Assembly: GCF_049319665.1 (NCBI RefSeq) | Contig: NZ_JBMOUD010000003.1 | Location: forward strand, 62,001-126,000 | Direction: 5' to 3' | Length of the DNA stretch: 64,000 nucleotides | DNA from: JBMOUD01 sp049319665 | GTDB lineage: Bacteria > Pseudomonadota > Gammaproteobacteria > Enterobacterales > Enterobacteriaceae | Shown here: positions 1 to 9,048 of the stretch, one piece after another | Numbering within the stretch: position 1 is the first letter of the stretch | Layout of the letters: each line of letters opens with the position of its first letter | Notes under the pieces: generated by a model | Database searches by the model: none | What the model saw: the letters and a program-made list of their open reading frames with translations, nothing else | Told to the model about the DNA's origin: nothing | Position numbers and translations under genes: made by a program

Positions 1-1955
1 CGCAACTGCGTGAAGCCTTTGCTGCGCGTGAACAGGCTCGTTATCAGTCTGATAACCTGCACGTTGATAACACTCAGTCTGGCGTGAGTCATGCCGCTTC
101 CTATTCGCAAGATTCTTATTCGGCGCATAACATGCGTCAAGAACCTGCGGCGGCGACGTGGCAACAGCCGTCACAGAGTGATGCGCCGGAACGTTTTGAT
201 ACTAGTGAGTTGCAGAAAGTCATCGATCACGAAGCATTCAATTTCTCGCCGATGGCTGATTTGATTGATGATTCACCGGTTGAGCCGCTGTTTACGCTAT
301 CGTCTGCTGCGGAAGATAAAACACATCAACCTGCGGCGGACACGGCTTATGTTCAAAACAGTGGCAGCAATACATCGGCGTATCAGCAACCAGTTGAACC
401 TGCTAAACCGGCAATGGATAGTTTGATTCACCCGTTCTTGATGCGTAATGACCAGCCGTTAAGCAAGCCAACGACGCCGCTGCCGAGCTTAGATTTGCTG
501 ACTTCAGCACCGGCTGAAAACGAACCGGTTGATATGTTTGCTTTGGAGCAGACAGCACAACTTATCGAAGCGCGTCTGAATGATTACCGTATTAAAGCTG
601 ATGTGGTAGATAAACTTCCCGGGCCGGTCATTACCCGTTTCGAGCTGGATTTGGCACCGGGTGTAAAAGCGGCGCGTATATCCAACTTGTCACGAGATTT
701 GGCGCGTTCTCTTTCTACCGTCGCTGTGCGTATTGTGGAAGTGATTCCGGGTAAACCTTATGTTGGTTTAGAGCTGCCGAATAAACATCGTCAGACCGTT
801 TATTTACGTGAAGTGCTCGATTGTCCTGCGTTTAAAGACAGCCCATCACCGCTGACCATCGTACTGGGCAAAGATATCGCTGGTGAGCCTGTGGTTGCCG
901 ATTTAGCAAAAATGCCACATCTGTTGGTGGCAGGTACGACGGGTTCTGGTAAATCGGTCGGCGTTAACGCCATGATCCTCAGCATGTTGTATAAAGCTAC
1001 GCCGAAAGACGTGCGTTTCATCATGATTGACCCGAAAATGCTCGAGTTGTCAGTTTATGAAGGTATCCCGCATCTGTTAACCGAAGTGGTTACCGATATG
1101 AAAGATGCTGCTAACGCATTACGTTGGTGTGTTGGTGAGATGGAGCGCCGTTATAAACTGATGTCGGCATTGGGCGTGCGAAATCTGGCAGGTTATAACG
1201 ATCGGGTTAAAGAAGCGGAAGAGATGGGGCGTCCAATCCCCGATCCATTCTGGAAACCGGGCGATGGCATGGCCGCAGAACCGCCGATGTTGGAAAAAGA
1301 ACCTTACATTGTGGTGATGGTGGATGAGTTTGCTGACCTGATGATGACGGTTGGCAAAAAAGTGGAAGAACTGATTGCACGCTTGGCGCAAAAGGCGCGT
1401 GCTGCCGGGATCCACTTAGTATTAGCGACTCAGCGTCCATCGGTTGATGTAATTACCGGCCTGATCAAAGCTAATATCCCAACCCGTATTGCTTTTACTG
1501 TATCAAGCAAGATTGACTCACGTACTATTCTTGACCAAGGCGGCGCAGAATCTCTGCTGGGGATGGGGGATATGCTTTATATGGCTCCTAACTCCTCGAT
1601 TCCGGTACGTGTTCACGGAGCGTTCGTTCGTGATCAGGAAGTCCATGCTGTGGTTCAAGATTGGAAGGCTCGTGGCCGACCGCAATATATCGACAGCATT
1701 ACCAGCGGTGGTGATGATGGTGAAGGCAGCAGCCAAGGTCTTGAAGACGGCGAAGAGCTTGATCCATTGTTCGATCAGGCCGTGGCTTTTGTGGTTGATA
1801 AACGTCGTGCTTCAATCTCTGGTGTACAGCGGCAGTTCCGTATCGGCTATAACCGAGCTGCGCGTATCGTTGAGCAGATGGAAGCGCAGTCGATTGTCAG
1901 TGCGCCTGGACATAATGGCAACCGCGAAGTATTAGCACCGCCATCGCATGAATAA
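1..1955 (+). CDS. ftsK: DNA translocase FtsK, C-terminal part (5' end outside window)
   Basis: The reading frame is open from base 3, so the gene starts upstream of the window and only the linker and motor are seen. FtsK is the hexameric septal DNA pump that clears chromosome ends and activates XerCD recombination at dif. Visible are a Pro/Gln-rich linker (to about base 520), the RecA-like motor with Walker A GTTGSGKS (bases 933-956) and Walker B VVMVDEFAD (about 1311-1337), and the C-terminal winged-helix gamma domain that reads KOPS sequences (last 65 residues, from DPLFDQAVAFV). The membrane domain is not in the window. lolA follows on the same strand, as in E. coli. The family call is certain; total length is unknown. 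Confidence 0.97.
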   Translation, partial: QLREAFAAREQARYQSDNLHVDNTQSGVSHAASYSQDSYSAHNMRQEPAAATWQQPSQSDAPERFDTSELQKVIDHEAFNFSPMADLIDDSPVEPLFTLSSAAEDKTHQPAADTAYVQNSGSNTSAYQQPVEPAKPAMDSLIHPFLMRNDQPLSKPTTPLPSLDLLTSAPAENEPVDMFALEQTAQLIEARLNDYRIKADVVDKLPGPVITRFELDLAPGVKAARISNLSRDLARSLSTVAVRIVEVIPGKPYVGLELPNKHRQTVYLREVLDCPAFKDSPSPLTIVLGKDIAGEPVVADLAKMPHLLVAGTTGSGKSVGVNAMILSMLYKATPKDVRFIMIDPKMLELSVYEGIPHLLTEVVTDMKDAANALRWCVGEMERRYKLMSALGVRNLAGYNDRVKEAEEMGRPIPDPFWKPGDGMAAEPPMLEKEPYIVVMVDEFADLMMTVGKKVEELIARLAQKARAAGIHLVLATQRPSVDVITGLIKANIPTRIAFTVSSKIDSRTILDQGGAESLLGMGDMLYMAPNSSIPVRVHGAFVRDQEVHAVVQDWKARGRPQYIDSITSGGDDGEGSSQGLEDGEELDPLFDQAVAFVVDKRRASISGVQRQFRIGYNRAARIVEQMEAQSIVSAPGHNGNREVLAPPSHE

Positions 1956-1989
1956 TCAGCGCGAACGGACGGCTTTATAACCCATTCGA

Positions 1990-2011
1990 GGGCCGCTGAT
2001 GCGGCCCTTTT
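1990..2011 (+). terminator. Rho-independent terminator after ftsK
   Basis: A 7-bp GC stem (GGGCCGC/GCGGCCC) with a TGAT loop is followed by TTTT. It lies 35 bases after the ftsK stop and separates ftsK from lolA. Confidence 0.8.
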
Positions 2012-2179
2012 GAAAAGAAGCGTAAAATCATTAATTATCAGATAAATAAGCTATCCAGCTTATCTTGTCTCGGATACAGTTCACGCAAGAATTCTTGGTG
2101 TATCCGCGCACTGCAATGCGTGGCGGAGATAGCCAAGAATATTGTCAGATTGCAATGGATTCTAAAGGTAAGTAGCACA

Positions 2180-2791
2180 ATGAAAAAAGTATTAGCAGTG
2201 GGCTGTTTGTTGACCGCGTTTGTCTCTAGCGCAGTCTTTGCCGATGCCAGCAGCGATTTGAAAAGCCGTTTAAGCAAATTAAATACTTTCCACGCCAGTT
2301 TTACTCAGACGGTTACCGCTGATGATGGCTCCAATGTGCAGCAAGGCGAAGGCCAGCTGTGGGTTAAACGCCCGAACTTGTTTAACTGGCACATGACATC
2401 ACCGGATGAAAGCGTACTGGTTTCTGATGGTAAAACACTGTGGTTCTATAACCCGTTTGTTGAGCAAGTCACCGCGACTTGGCTGAAAAATGCTACGGGC
2501 AACACGCCGTTTATGTTAATCACCCGCAATGACAGCAGCGACTGGGCTAAATACAACGTCAAACAAAAAGGCGATGATTTTGAACTGACGCCAAAAACGG
2601 CGGCGGGTAATTTGAAGCAGTTCGCGATCACTGTAACGCCAACCGGTACTATCAAGAGCTTTACGGCTGTTGAACAAGACGGTCAGCGCAGCGCTTACCA
2701 ACTGAAAGGCGAACAAAATGCCTCGGTTGACGATTCAAAATTCCAATTCACCCCGCCTAAAGGCGTAACGGTCGACGACCAGCGTCAGTAA
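2180..2791 (+). CDS. lolA: Outer-membrane lipoprotein carrier protein LolA
   Basis: Periplasmic chaperone that takes lipoproteins from LolCDE and hands them to LolB. The 203-residue product equals the usual family length. It starts with a Sec signal peptide (MKKVLAVGCLL...SSAVFA, cleavage near residue 21 before DASSDLK), followed by the LolA core with FHASFTQTV, GEGQLWVKRPNLF and the C-terminal FQFTPPKGV. The frame can be read 20 codons further upstream, but the ATG at 2180 has an AAGG 12 bases before it and gives the expected signal peptide, so I use it. It is 28 bases upstream of rarA and probably cotranscribed with it. Confidence 0.95.
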   Translation: MKKVLAVGCLLTAFVSSAVFADASSDLKSRLSKLNTFHASFTQTVTADDGSNVQQGEGQLWVKRPNLFNWHMTSPDESVLVSDGKTLWFYNPFVEQVTATWLKNATGNTPFMLITRNDSSDWAKYNVKQKGDDFELTPKTAAGNLKQFAITVTPTGTIKSFTAVEQDGQRSAYQLKGEQNASVDDSKFQFTPPKGVTVDDQRQ

Positions 2792-2819
2792 GGGCGCGGG
2801 GAGCAAAAGAGAGGGCCAT

Positions 2820-4163
2820 GTGAGCAATCTGTCGCTCGATTTTTCCCAAAATGAATTCCAGCCACTGGCCGCAAGAATGCGGCCAGTCACGTTAGCGGAA
2901 TATATTGGCCAACAGCACTTGCTGGCTCCGGGTAAACCCTTGCCTCGCGCTATCGAGGAGGGTCATTTGCATTCAATGATCCTGTGGGGGCCTCCGGGAA
3001 CGGGTAAAACGACGTTAGCCGAGCTGATTGGTCGCTATGCTAACGCCGATGTCGAGCGCATTTCCGCCGTCACCTCCGGTATCAAAGAGATCCGCGAAGC
3101 TATCGAGCGAGCAAGACAAAACCGCAACGCGGGTCGACGCACCATTCTATTTGTTGACGAGGTGCATCGTTTTAACAAAAGTCAGCAAGATGCGTTCCTG
3201 CCACATATCGAAGATGGCACCATTACCTTCATCGGCGCGACGACAGAAAATCCCTCTTTTGAGCTTAATTCGGCATTGTTATCTCGTGCGCGCGTTTACC
3301 TGTTAAAAGGGTTAACGCCAGAAGATATCGAGAAGGTGATTGAACAGGCGCTGACCAATTCTGATCGTGGCTATGGTAGAGAAAAAATCAACGTGCCAGC
3401 AGAGACGCGGCGCTTGTTGGCGGAGTTGGTCAATGGTGACGCTCGCCGTGCGCTAAACAGTATTGAAATGATGGCTGATATGGCCGAAATCGATGCCAAA
3501 GGTGTACGTACCTTAACGCCAGAGCTATTAAATGAAATTTCGGGTGAACGCAGCGCGCGTTTTGATAATAAAGGCGATCGCTATTACGATTTGATCTCAG
3601 CGTTACATAAATCGGTCCGTGGATCGGCACCCGATGCCGCACTCTATTGGTATGCGCGCATTATTACTGCCGGTGGCGATCCACTGTATGTTGCACGCCG
3701 GTTGCTGGCTATCGCCTCTGAAGATGTCGGTAACGCCGATCCGCGAGCGATGCAAATTGCGATTGCTGCCTGGGATTGCTTTACTCGCGTAGGGCCTGCT
3801 GAAGGCGAGCGTGCGATTGCCCAGGCCATTGTGTATCTGGCCTGTGCACCAAAAAGCAACGCGGTCTATACGGCTTTCAAAGCGGCGATGCATGATGCGC
3901 GTGAGCGGGTTGATTATGACGTGCCGGAACATTTGCGTAATGCGCCAACCAAGCTGATGAAAGAGATGGGGTTGGGAGCGGAGTATCGCTACGCGCACAA
4001 TGAAACCAATGCTTATGCCGCCGGGGAGGTGTATTTCCCACCAGAAATGGCGCAAACGCAATACTATTACCCGACCAATCGCGGGATGGAAGCCAAGATC
4101 GGCGAAAAGCTGGCATGGTTAACTGAACAAGATCAAAATAGCCCGACAAAACGCTACCGCTAA
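2820..4163 (+). CDS. rarA: Replication-associated recombination AAA+ ATPase RarA (MgsA)
   Basis: AAA+ ATPase of the RarA/Mgs1/WRNIP1 family that acts at stalled replication forks with SSB. The 447 residues match E. coli RarA in length and sequence. Visible are Walker A GPPGTGKT (residues 57-64), Walker B with DEVH (113-116), sensor 1 in GATTENPSFE (139-148) and the C-terminal tetramerisation region ending in SPTKRYR. The start is a GTG at 2820; the ATG two bases earlier is out of frame. GTG gives the conserved N-terminus MSNLSLDF. Confidence 0.96.
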   Translation: MSNLSLDFSQNEFQPLAARMRPVTLAEYIGQQHLLAPGKPLPRAIEEGHLHSMILWGPPGTGKTTLAELIGRYANADVERISAVTSGIKEIREAIERARQNRNAGRRTILFVDEVHRFNKSQQDAFLPHIEDGTITFIGATTENPSFELNSALLSRARVYLLKGLTPEDIEKVIEQALTNSDRGYGREKINVPAETRRLLAELVNGDARRALNSIEMMADMAEIDAKGVRTLTPELLNEISGERSARFDNKGDRYYDLISALHKSVRGSAPDAALYWYARIITAGGDPLYVARRLLAIASEDVGNADPRAMQIAIAAWDCFTRVGPAEGERAIAQAIVYLACAPKSNAVYTAFKAAMHDARERVDYDVPEHLRNAPTKLMKEMGLGAEYRYAHNETNAYAAGEVYFPPEMAQTQYYYPTNRGMEAKIGEKLAWLTEQDQNSPTKRYR

Positions 4164-4270
4164 CTTTGTTGTTGCGGTAAGGTTACTGCTGATAACTCTT
4201 TGACATGTTGCCAGTTACGGCGGCATGTATCATCAAAACATTATTCAATTACAACAAGTACAGGATTAGC

Positions 4271-5563
4271 ATGCTCGATCCCAATCTGCTGCGTAATGAG
4301 CTAGACGCAGTTGCAGAAAAACTTGCTCGCAGAGGTTTTAAACTCGATGTAGACACGCTGCGCGCTCAGGAAGAACGCCGCAAAATTTTGCAAGTAGAAA
4401 CGGAAACACTTCAAGCTGAACGTAACAGCCGATCGAAATCGATCGGTGCTGCTAAAGCGCGTGGTGAAGACATCGATGCCTTGCGTCAGGAAGTCAATGA
4501 ACTGGGTGAGAAGCTCGATGCCGCTAAGGCTGAGTTAGAGACGTTGCAAAATGAGATCCGCGATGTCACGTTAGCCGTACCTAACTTGCCAGATGATTCT
4601 GTACCTTTGGGCAAAGATGACACTGAAAACCAGGAAGTCAGTCGTTGGGGCGAGCCTCGTCAGTTCGATTTCCCAGTGCTTGACCACGTTGCATTAGGCG
4701 AGGGCGCTAAGGGGCTAGATTTTGCCGCCGGTGCTAAGCTGACAGGTTCTCGCTTTGTGGTGATGAAAGGGCAGATTGCTCGTATGCACCGCGCGCTTTC
4801 TCAGTTCATGCTGGATTTGCATACTGAGGAACACGGCTATCTGGAAACCAACGTGCCTTTCCTGGTTAACCATGATTCTTTATATGGTACCGGCCAGTTG
4901 CCAAAATTTGGTGAGGACTTGTTCCACACCCGTCCGCTGAGTGAAGAAGCGGGCAGCAGCAATTACGCGTTGATCCCGACCGCAGAAGTCCCTGTGACCA
5001 ACCTGCTGCGCGATGAGATCGTCGAAGAAGAGTTGTTGCCGTTGAAATTCACCGCGCATACGCCTTGTTTCCGTTCTGAGGCAGGATCTTATGGCCGCGA
5101 TACGCGTGGTTTGATCCGTATGCACCAATTCGAAAAAGTCGAGATGGTGCAGATTGTGCGCCCTGAAGATTCAATGCAGGCGCTGGAAGAGTTGACCGGC
5201 CATGCGGAAAAAGTGCTGCAGTTGCTGAAACTTCCTTACCGCAAAATGTTGCTTTGTACTGGTGATATGGGCTTTGGTGCCCGCAAAACTTACGATTTAG
5301 AAGTGTGGTTGCCAGCACAGAACACCTATCGCGAAATCTCTTCATGCTCAAACTGTTGGGATTTCCAGTCACGTCGTATGCAAGCACGTTGTCGTAGCAA
5401 AACCGAGAAAAAACCGCGCCTGGTTCATACCTTGAACGGCTCTGGTTTGGCTGTTGGCCGCACGTTGGTTGCAGTACTGGAAAACTACCAGTTAGCCGAT
5501 GGCCGTATCGAAGTGCCGGAGGTTCTGCGTCCTTATATGCGCGGACTGGAAGTGATTGGTTAA
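4271..5563 (+). CDS. serS: Seryl-tRNA synthetase
   Basis: Class II aminoacyl-tRNA synthetase that charges tRNA-Ser (and tRNA-Sec) with serine. The 430-residue product begins MLDPNLLRNE, has the long antiparallel coiled-coil arm in its first 110 residues that clamps the tRNA, then the catalytic domain with motif 2 (FRSEAGSYGRDTRG) and motif 3 (GSGLAVGRTL, about residues 390-399). A frame extension of 22 codons upstream is possible, but the ATG at 4271 gives the family N-terminus and has AGGA 6 bases before it. In E. coli dmsABC follows; here the next gene is ycaD. Confidence 0.97.
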   Translation: MLDPNLLRNELDAVAEKLARRGFKLDVDTLRAQEERRKILQVETETLQAERNSRSKSIGAAKARGEDIDALRQEVNELGEKLDAAKAELETLQNEIRDVTLAVPNLPDDSVPLGKDDTENQEVSRWGEPRQFDFPVLDHVALGEGAKGLDFAAGAKLTGSRFVVMKGQIARMHRALSQFMLDLHTEEHGYLETNVPFLVNHDSLYGTGQLPKFGEDLFHTRPLSEEAGSSNYALIPTAEVPVTNLLRDEIVEEELLPLKFTAHTPCFRSEAGSYGRDTRGLIRMHQFEKVEMVQIVRPEDSMQALEELTGHAEKVLQLLKLPYRKMLLCTGDMGFGARKTYDLEVWLPAQNTYREISSCSNCWDFQSRRMQARCRSKTEKKPRLVHTLNGSGLAVGRTLVAVLENYQLADGRIEVPEVLRPYMRGLEVIG

Positions 5564-5591
5564 GCATTAGTTTAATTTGTCTTAACATGCC

Positions 5592-5617
5592 AAAAGCGCC
5601 TTCGGGCGCTTTTTTGT
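5592..5617 (+). terminator. Rho-independent terminator after serS
   Basis: Stem AAAGCGCC/GGCGCTTT with a TTCG tetraloop followed by a T-run; a textbook intrinsic terminator 30 bases after the serS stop. Confidence 0.92.
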
Positions 5618-5933
5618 TTTCTATTTTTTAGCTTAAGTATTTTTATTCTACGATGTTGGCTGCATTGACTCAATCAGCGATATTTTTTAATCGTAGTGCC
5701 AATATAAAGTGAAATTTTTTGCCGTTTCTAGGCGACTGGATTTATTATTTCTATATTTTTCATGGCAATGAAAATAAGCGTAGAAAATATTCCCCATTAA
5801 CATTCTGCATATTGATTAGTTATTTAAATCTTCGTGGTGCAGCCTGTGCCGAGGCCTGTTTTCGCCTCATTGACTTTTAATCCGCCAGTGGCATTATGCG
5901 CGCAATTTCAATGCTTTTCTGGCCGCTTTCACT
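5618..5933. other. Intergenic region serS-ycaD
   Basis: About 316 AT-rich bases without a plausible gene. A short hairpin (GAGGC/GCCTC) lies near 5851-5868. E. coli carries dmsABC and ycaC here; I see no remnant of them. The ycaD promoter should lie here but I cannot point to a clear one. Confidence 0.5.
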
Positions 5934-7079
5934 ATGTCTGCTTACTCTCGCCCAGTGCTTTTCCTGCTCTGTGGGCTTTTGCTGCTTACCGTCTCTATTG
6001 CTGTCCTCAGCACGTTGGTGCCGTTATGGTTAAGCCATGATGCATTACCAACCTGGAAAGTCGGGTTAGTCAGCTCATCCTATTTCTCGGGCAATTTAGT
6101 GGGCACGCTGATAGCCGGTGCCGTGATAAAACGCATTGGTTTTAATCGTAGTTATTATATTGCCTGTTTATTTTTTGCCGTGGGTACCGCAGGGTTGGCT
6201 TTCTCTTCGGCGTTTTTCAGTTGGATTACGTGGCGTTTTATTGCTGGTATTGGCTGTGCGATGATTTGGGTGATTGTGGAAAGTGCCTTATTGCGCAGCG
6301 GTACGGTTAAAAATCGTGGGCAGCTGCTGGCGGCTTATATGATTGTCTATTATATCGGTACGGTCGTCGGCCAGATGATGCTGGGCGTGGTGCCCACGAC
6401 GCTTTATAGCGTCATACCTTGGGTAACGGCGCTTATCATCATCGCTATGCTGCCTTTGATGCTGACCCATATTGCTAATCAGGACAGTTCACAGCCGCGT
6501 ACGCCAGTCTGGCCAATGCTTAAATTGCGCAGCGCGCGTTTAGGCATCAATGGCTGCATTATTTCTGGTATTGCTTTGGGTTCGCTTTATGGTCTGATGC
6601 CGCTGTTTTTAACCCATCGAGGAATGAGTGATTCATCGGTTGGCTATTGGATGGGGTTGTTGGTCAGTTCAGGCATTATCGGGCAATGGCCGGTAGGTAA
6701 ATTGGCCGACCGCTACGGTAGATTAGCGGTGTTGCGTGTTCAGGTCTTTGTGATCATTATGTGCAGTATCGCCATGTTGGGCGGTTATGCCATGGCGCCG
6801 ACGCTGTTTATCCTCGGATGCGCAGGATTCACCCTTTACCCGGTGGCAATGTCATGGGCCTGTGAGAAGGTGAGTGCCGAAGAGTTAGTGGGTATGAACC
6901 AGGCGCTATTAATGAGTTATACCATTGGCAGTCTGCTTGGGCCGATGATGACCGCGATGTTGATGCAGAACTATTCAGACCAATCATTGTTCGTGATGAT
7001 TGCAGTGGTATGTCTGGTCTATCTGGTGATGTTGCTGAGAAAGGCGGATCAGCAGCATACGCCTGTAGCGACAGCTTAA
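5934..7079 (+). CDS. ycaD: Major facilitator superfamily transporter YcaD
   Basis: Inner-membrane secondary transporter of unknown substrate. The 381-residue protein aligns throughout with E. coli YcaD (MSxYxxPV start; SSSYFSGNLVGT; RFIAGIGCAMIWVIVESAL; LGSLYGLMPLF; LADRYGRL between the halves; AGFTLYPVAMSWACEKV). About 12 hydrophobic segments are readable, with the MFS motif GKLADRYGR in the second half. No convincing ribosome binding site precedes the ATG; the start rests on homology. It ends 190 bases before the convergent pflA gene. Confidence 0.92.
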   Translation: MSAYSRPVLFLLCGLLLLTVSIAVLSTLVPLWLSHDALPTWKVGLVSSSYFSGNLVGTLIAGAVIKRIGFNRSYYIACLFFAVGTAGLAFSSAFFSWITWRFIAGIGCAMIWVIVESALLRSGTVKNRGQLLAAYMIVYYIGTVVGQMMLGVVPTTLYSVIPWVTALIIIAMLPLMLTHIANQDSSQPRTPVWPMLKLRSARLGINGCIISGIALGSLYGLMPLFLTHRGMSDSSVGYWMGLLVSSGIIGQWPVGKLADRYGRLAVLRVQVFVIIMCSIAMLGGYAMAPTLFILGCAGFTLYPVAMSWACEKVSAEELVGMNQALLMSYTIGSLLGPMMTAMLMQNYSDQSLFVMIAVVCLVYLVMLLRKADQQHTPVATA

Positions 7080-7117
7080 AAATCTATCATTAACGGGGCA
7101 GTTGGCTCCGTTAGTGG

Positions 7118-7262
7118 GATTAAGTCGTTTGCAATATCGAAATACCCGGACATAGCACACCTAGGGGCGCTCCGGCGGCTAATGCTGCTACGACCCCAAC
7201 GGTGTGCCTCCCTAATAACTGGCTTTATCAGTTGTCTGATATAGGTGTAGCCCGGGTTTTTA
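7118..7262 (+). repeat. Palindromic intergenic repeat, copy A
   Basis: Contains the core CCTAGGGGCGCTCCGGCG, then CTACGACCCCAACGGT and CCCTAATAAC, also found at 52246-52425 (same strand) and, degenerate and inverted, at 9808-9892. The core is an imperfect palindrome: GCACACCTAGGGGCG on the left pairs with CGACCCCAACGGTGTGC on the right. It fills the space between the converging ycaD and pflA genes. Family identity (a Yersinia palindromic repeat such as YPAL) is a guess; borders are approximate. Confidence 0.7.
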
Positions 7263-7271
7263 GCATTCAAA

Positions 7272-8069
7272 TTAATACATAACTTTGTGGCCGTAGCCTT
7301 CAAGGATGCCTTTTACGCGGTCCATAATTTCCTTGCTCGGCGGATTTACCCCTTCCAGGCCGTACTCTTCTCCCATCGCAATCCACTTATGTTTACCCAA
7401 TTCGTGATAAGGCAGCAGCTCGATTTTTTCGATGTTCGCCATGTCTTTGGTGAACTCACCCAGCATATGCACTGATTGATCGTCATCTGACCAACCCGGA
7501 ACCACAACATAACGAAGCCAGGTACGTTTATTACGTTTCGCCAAATAACGGGCAAAATCCAAAGTACGATGGTTAGACACGCCTACCAGTTTCTGATGAA
7601 TATCGTCATTCATCTCTTTGATATCCAGCATCACCAAGTCGGTTACGTCGAGTAGCTCATCAATCACTGGCTCATAACGACGCACAAAGCCGTTGGTATC
7701 CAGACAGGTATTAATGCCTTCTTTTTTACAGGCGCGGAACCAGTCGCGAACAAATTCGGCTTGCAGGATAGCCTCGCCACCAGAAGCGGTGACGCCACCG
7801 CCAGAGGCATTCATAAAGTGGCGATAGGTGACCAGTTCTTTCATTAAATCATCGACTGAGACTTCGGTGCCGCCGTGGGTATCCCAAGTATCGCGGTTGT
7901 GGCAATACATGCAGCGCATCAGACAGCCTTGAAAGAACACAATATAGCGTATCCCCGGCCCATCGACGGTGCCGCAGGATTCATAAGAGTGGATGCGGCC
8001 TTTAACGGGTATATTGCCTCCTGCATCAACGGGCAATTCCTGGATAATGAGATCGTTTATATCGCTCAT
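7272..8069 (-). CDS. pflA: Pyruvate formate-lyase 1-activating enzyme
   Basis: Radical-SAM enzyme that makes the glycyl radical on PflB under anaerobiosis using S-adenosylmethionine and a 4Fe-4S cluster. The CX3CX2C cluster motif is at residues 49, 53 and 56 (QGCLMRCMYCHNRD), followed by SGGGVTASGGEAILQ and the C-terminal GILEGYGHKVMY. The 265-residue product carries about 20 extra N-terminal residues compared with the 246-residue E. coli protein. No start codon exists near the E. coli start (GRIHS), so the extension is real in this frame; AGGAC lies 12 bases before the ATG. Unlike in E. coli it is not next to pflB: about 2 kb of accessory DNA lies between, so it probably has its own promoter. 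Confidence 0.96.
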   Translation of the reverse strand: MSDINDLIIQELPVDAGGNIPVKGRIHSYESCGTVDGPGIRYIVFFQGCLMRCMYCHNRDTWDTHGGTEVSVDDLMKELVTYRHFMNASGGGVTASGGEAILQAEFVRDWFRACKKEGINTCLDTNGFVRRYEPVIDELLDVTDLVMLDIKEMNDDIHQKLVGVSNHRTLDFARYLAKRNKRTWLRYVVVPGWSDDDQSVHMLGEFTKDMANIEKIELLPYHELGKHKWIAMGEEYGLEGVNPPSKEIMDRVKGILEGYGHKVMY

Positions 8070-8616
8070 AATGTGTTACTCGTCCTAAAAGTGTTGGAAT
8101 CTGGACATAATATGGACACTCCACTCAGCGGATAGAACGCAACGGCGCTCTATAAAAATCCGCCGTCAATGAGCAAAAGCCAACGCTTGTGCGCGCTGGA
8201 ATGTCCTAATAATAGTTGCAGTGGAATCATATTACCCTGAATCAACATAAAATATGTGGTGAATCTATGCGGCGAGGCTGGGCTGTTGACTGTTACGTTG
8301 CACCTCCCGGTTTACGGAGATCAACGCCTTCAGCACTTCGCTGGCAAGACCCATTGTTGGGCAATGGTTATGCTATTCCCTGATATCAATAATTATACTA
8401 AACATCCTACTCACAATGACTTGATATCGATTAACATTTGCTGAGTTTTGGTTATTTTTTGTCAACTTTATTGGAGGAGGGACTGGCTGGTTAATGGGGC
8501 GTGGTTGCTAAGTCTGGTAGCGATAAGATGATAGCTGTCATCAAATTTTTATATTTTTTCATTATGTGATTACTATGTATTCTTATTTCTGCAACAGTGC
8601 ATTACGCGCTGATTCC
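8070..8616. other. Intergenic region upstream of pflA
   Basis: About 550 bases. It must hold a pflA promoter (minus strand) and the end of the lipoprotein transcript. One short minus-strand frame (8265-8354, 29 codons, start MGLASEVLKALIS) looks protein-like but lacks a ribosome binding site and may be the tail of a lost gene. A clear intrinsic terminator for the lipoprotein gene was not found. Confidence 0.45.
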
Positions 8617-9048
8617 TTAATTCCCATGTAATAAAGGTGCTTCATCGTGACGCGGTTTAAGCAAGTGTGGTTCTCCATTGACCATGTTGAACACGACAAC
8701 AACAAATCGGCGTTCTCTTTGTTTAGTTGGTGAACGTAGTGAATAATTTACGATGAAATCACCGTTTGGAGGGAATGAGTAATAAGAATCAGCAATACAA
8801 AGCGCTCCTTTGTTAATGCTCAAGGCTGGCATTAGCCGCGAGAACCCCGTTCCTTCAGGCGAATTTCTCGGCCTAATTCTTATGGTCGCAGGGCGATAAT
8901 CTCCGGCGTTGGGAACCGCAAAACATAGGCCATTGTCCGTTTTAGTGACGGTGGTTGTCTCGTCCGGAGGGATATAGTCGCCCAGGAGATGGCATCCGCC
9001 TAACAGTGATGAAAATAGCAAGGTAGTAAATAATTTATAAAATTTCAT
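8617..9048 (-). CDS. Small lipoprotein, putative immunity protein of the adjacent metallopeptidase
   Basis: 143-residue predicted lipoprotein. Signal peptide MKFYKLFTTLLFSSLLGGC has a lipobox (LGGC) with lipidated Cys19; His at +2 fits outer-membrane sorting. The remainder (DYIPPDETTTVTK, CFAVPNAGDY, then a region with IVNYSLRS) is predicted to face the periplasm and resembles, as I remember it, a family of small periplasmic lipoproteins annotated as putative type VI secretion immunity proteins. Its ATG overlaps the stop of the upstream metallopeptidase gene by 4 bases (ATGA), so the two are translationally coupled. The functional role is inferred from this arrangement and that resemblance, not shown. 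Confidence 0.7.
   Translation of the reverse strand: MKFYKLFTTLLFSSLLGGCHLLGDYIPPDETTTVTKTDNGLCFAVPNAGDYRPATIRIRPRNSPEGTGFSRLMPALSINKGALCIADSYYSFPPNGDFIVNYSLRSPTKQRERRFVVVVFNMVNGEPHLLKPRHDEAPLLHGN

Noticed and set aside
3603..4061. Antisense frame of about 150 codons within rarA.
   Set aside because: Shadow of rarA; basic low-quality composition, no start signals.
8256..8444. Plus-strand 62-codon frame upstream of pflA.
   Set aside because: No ribosome binding site, no recognisable content, and it runs opposite to the surrounding genes.
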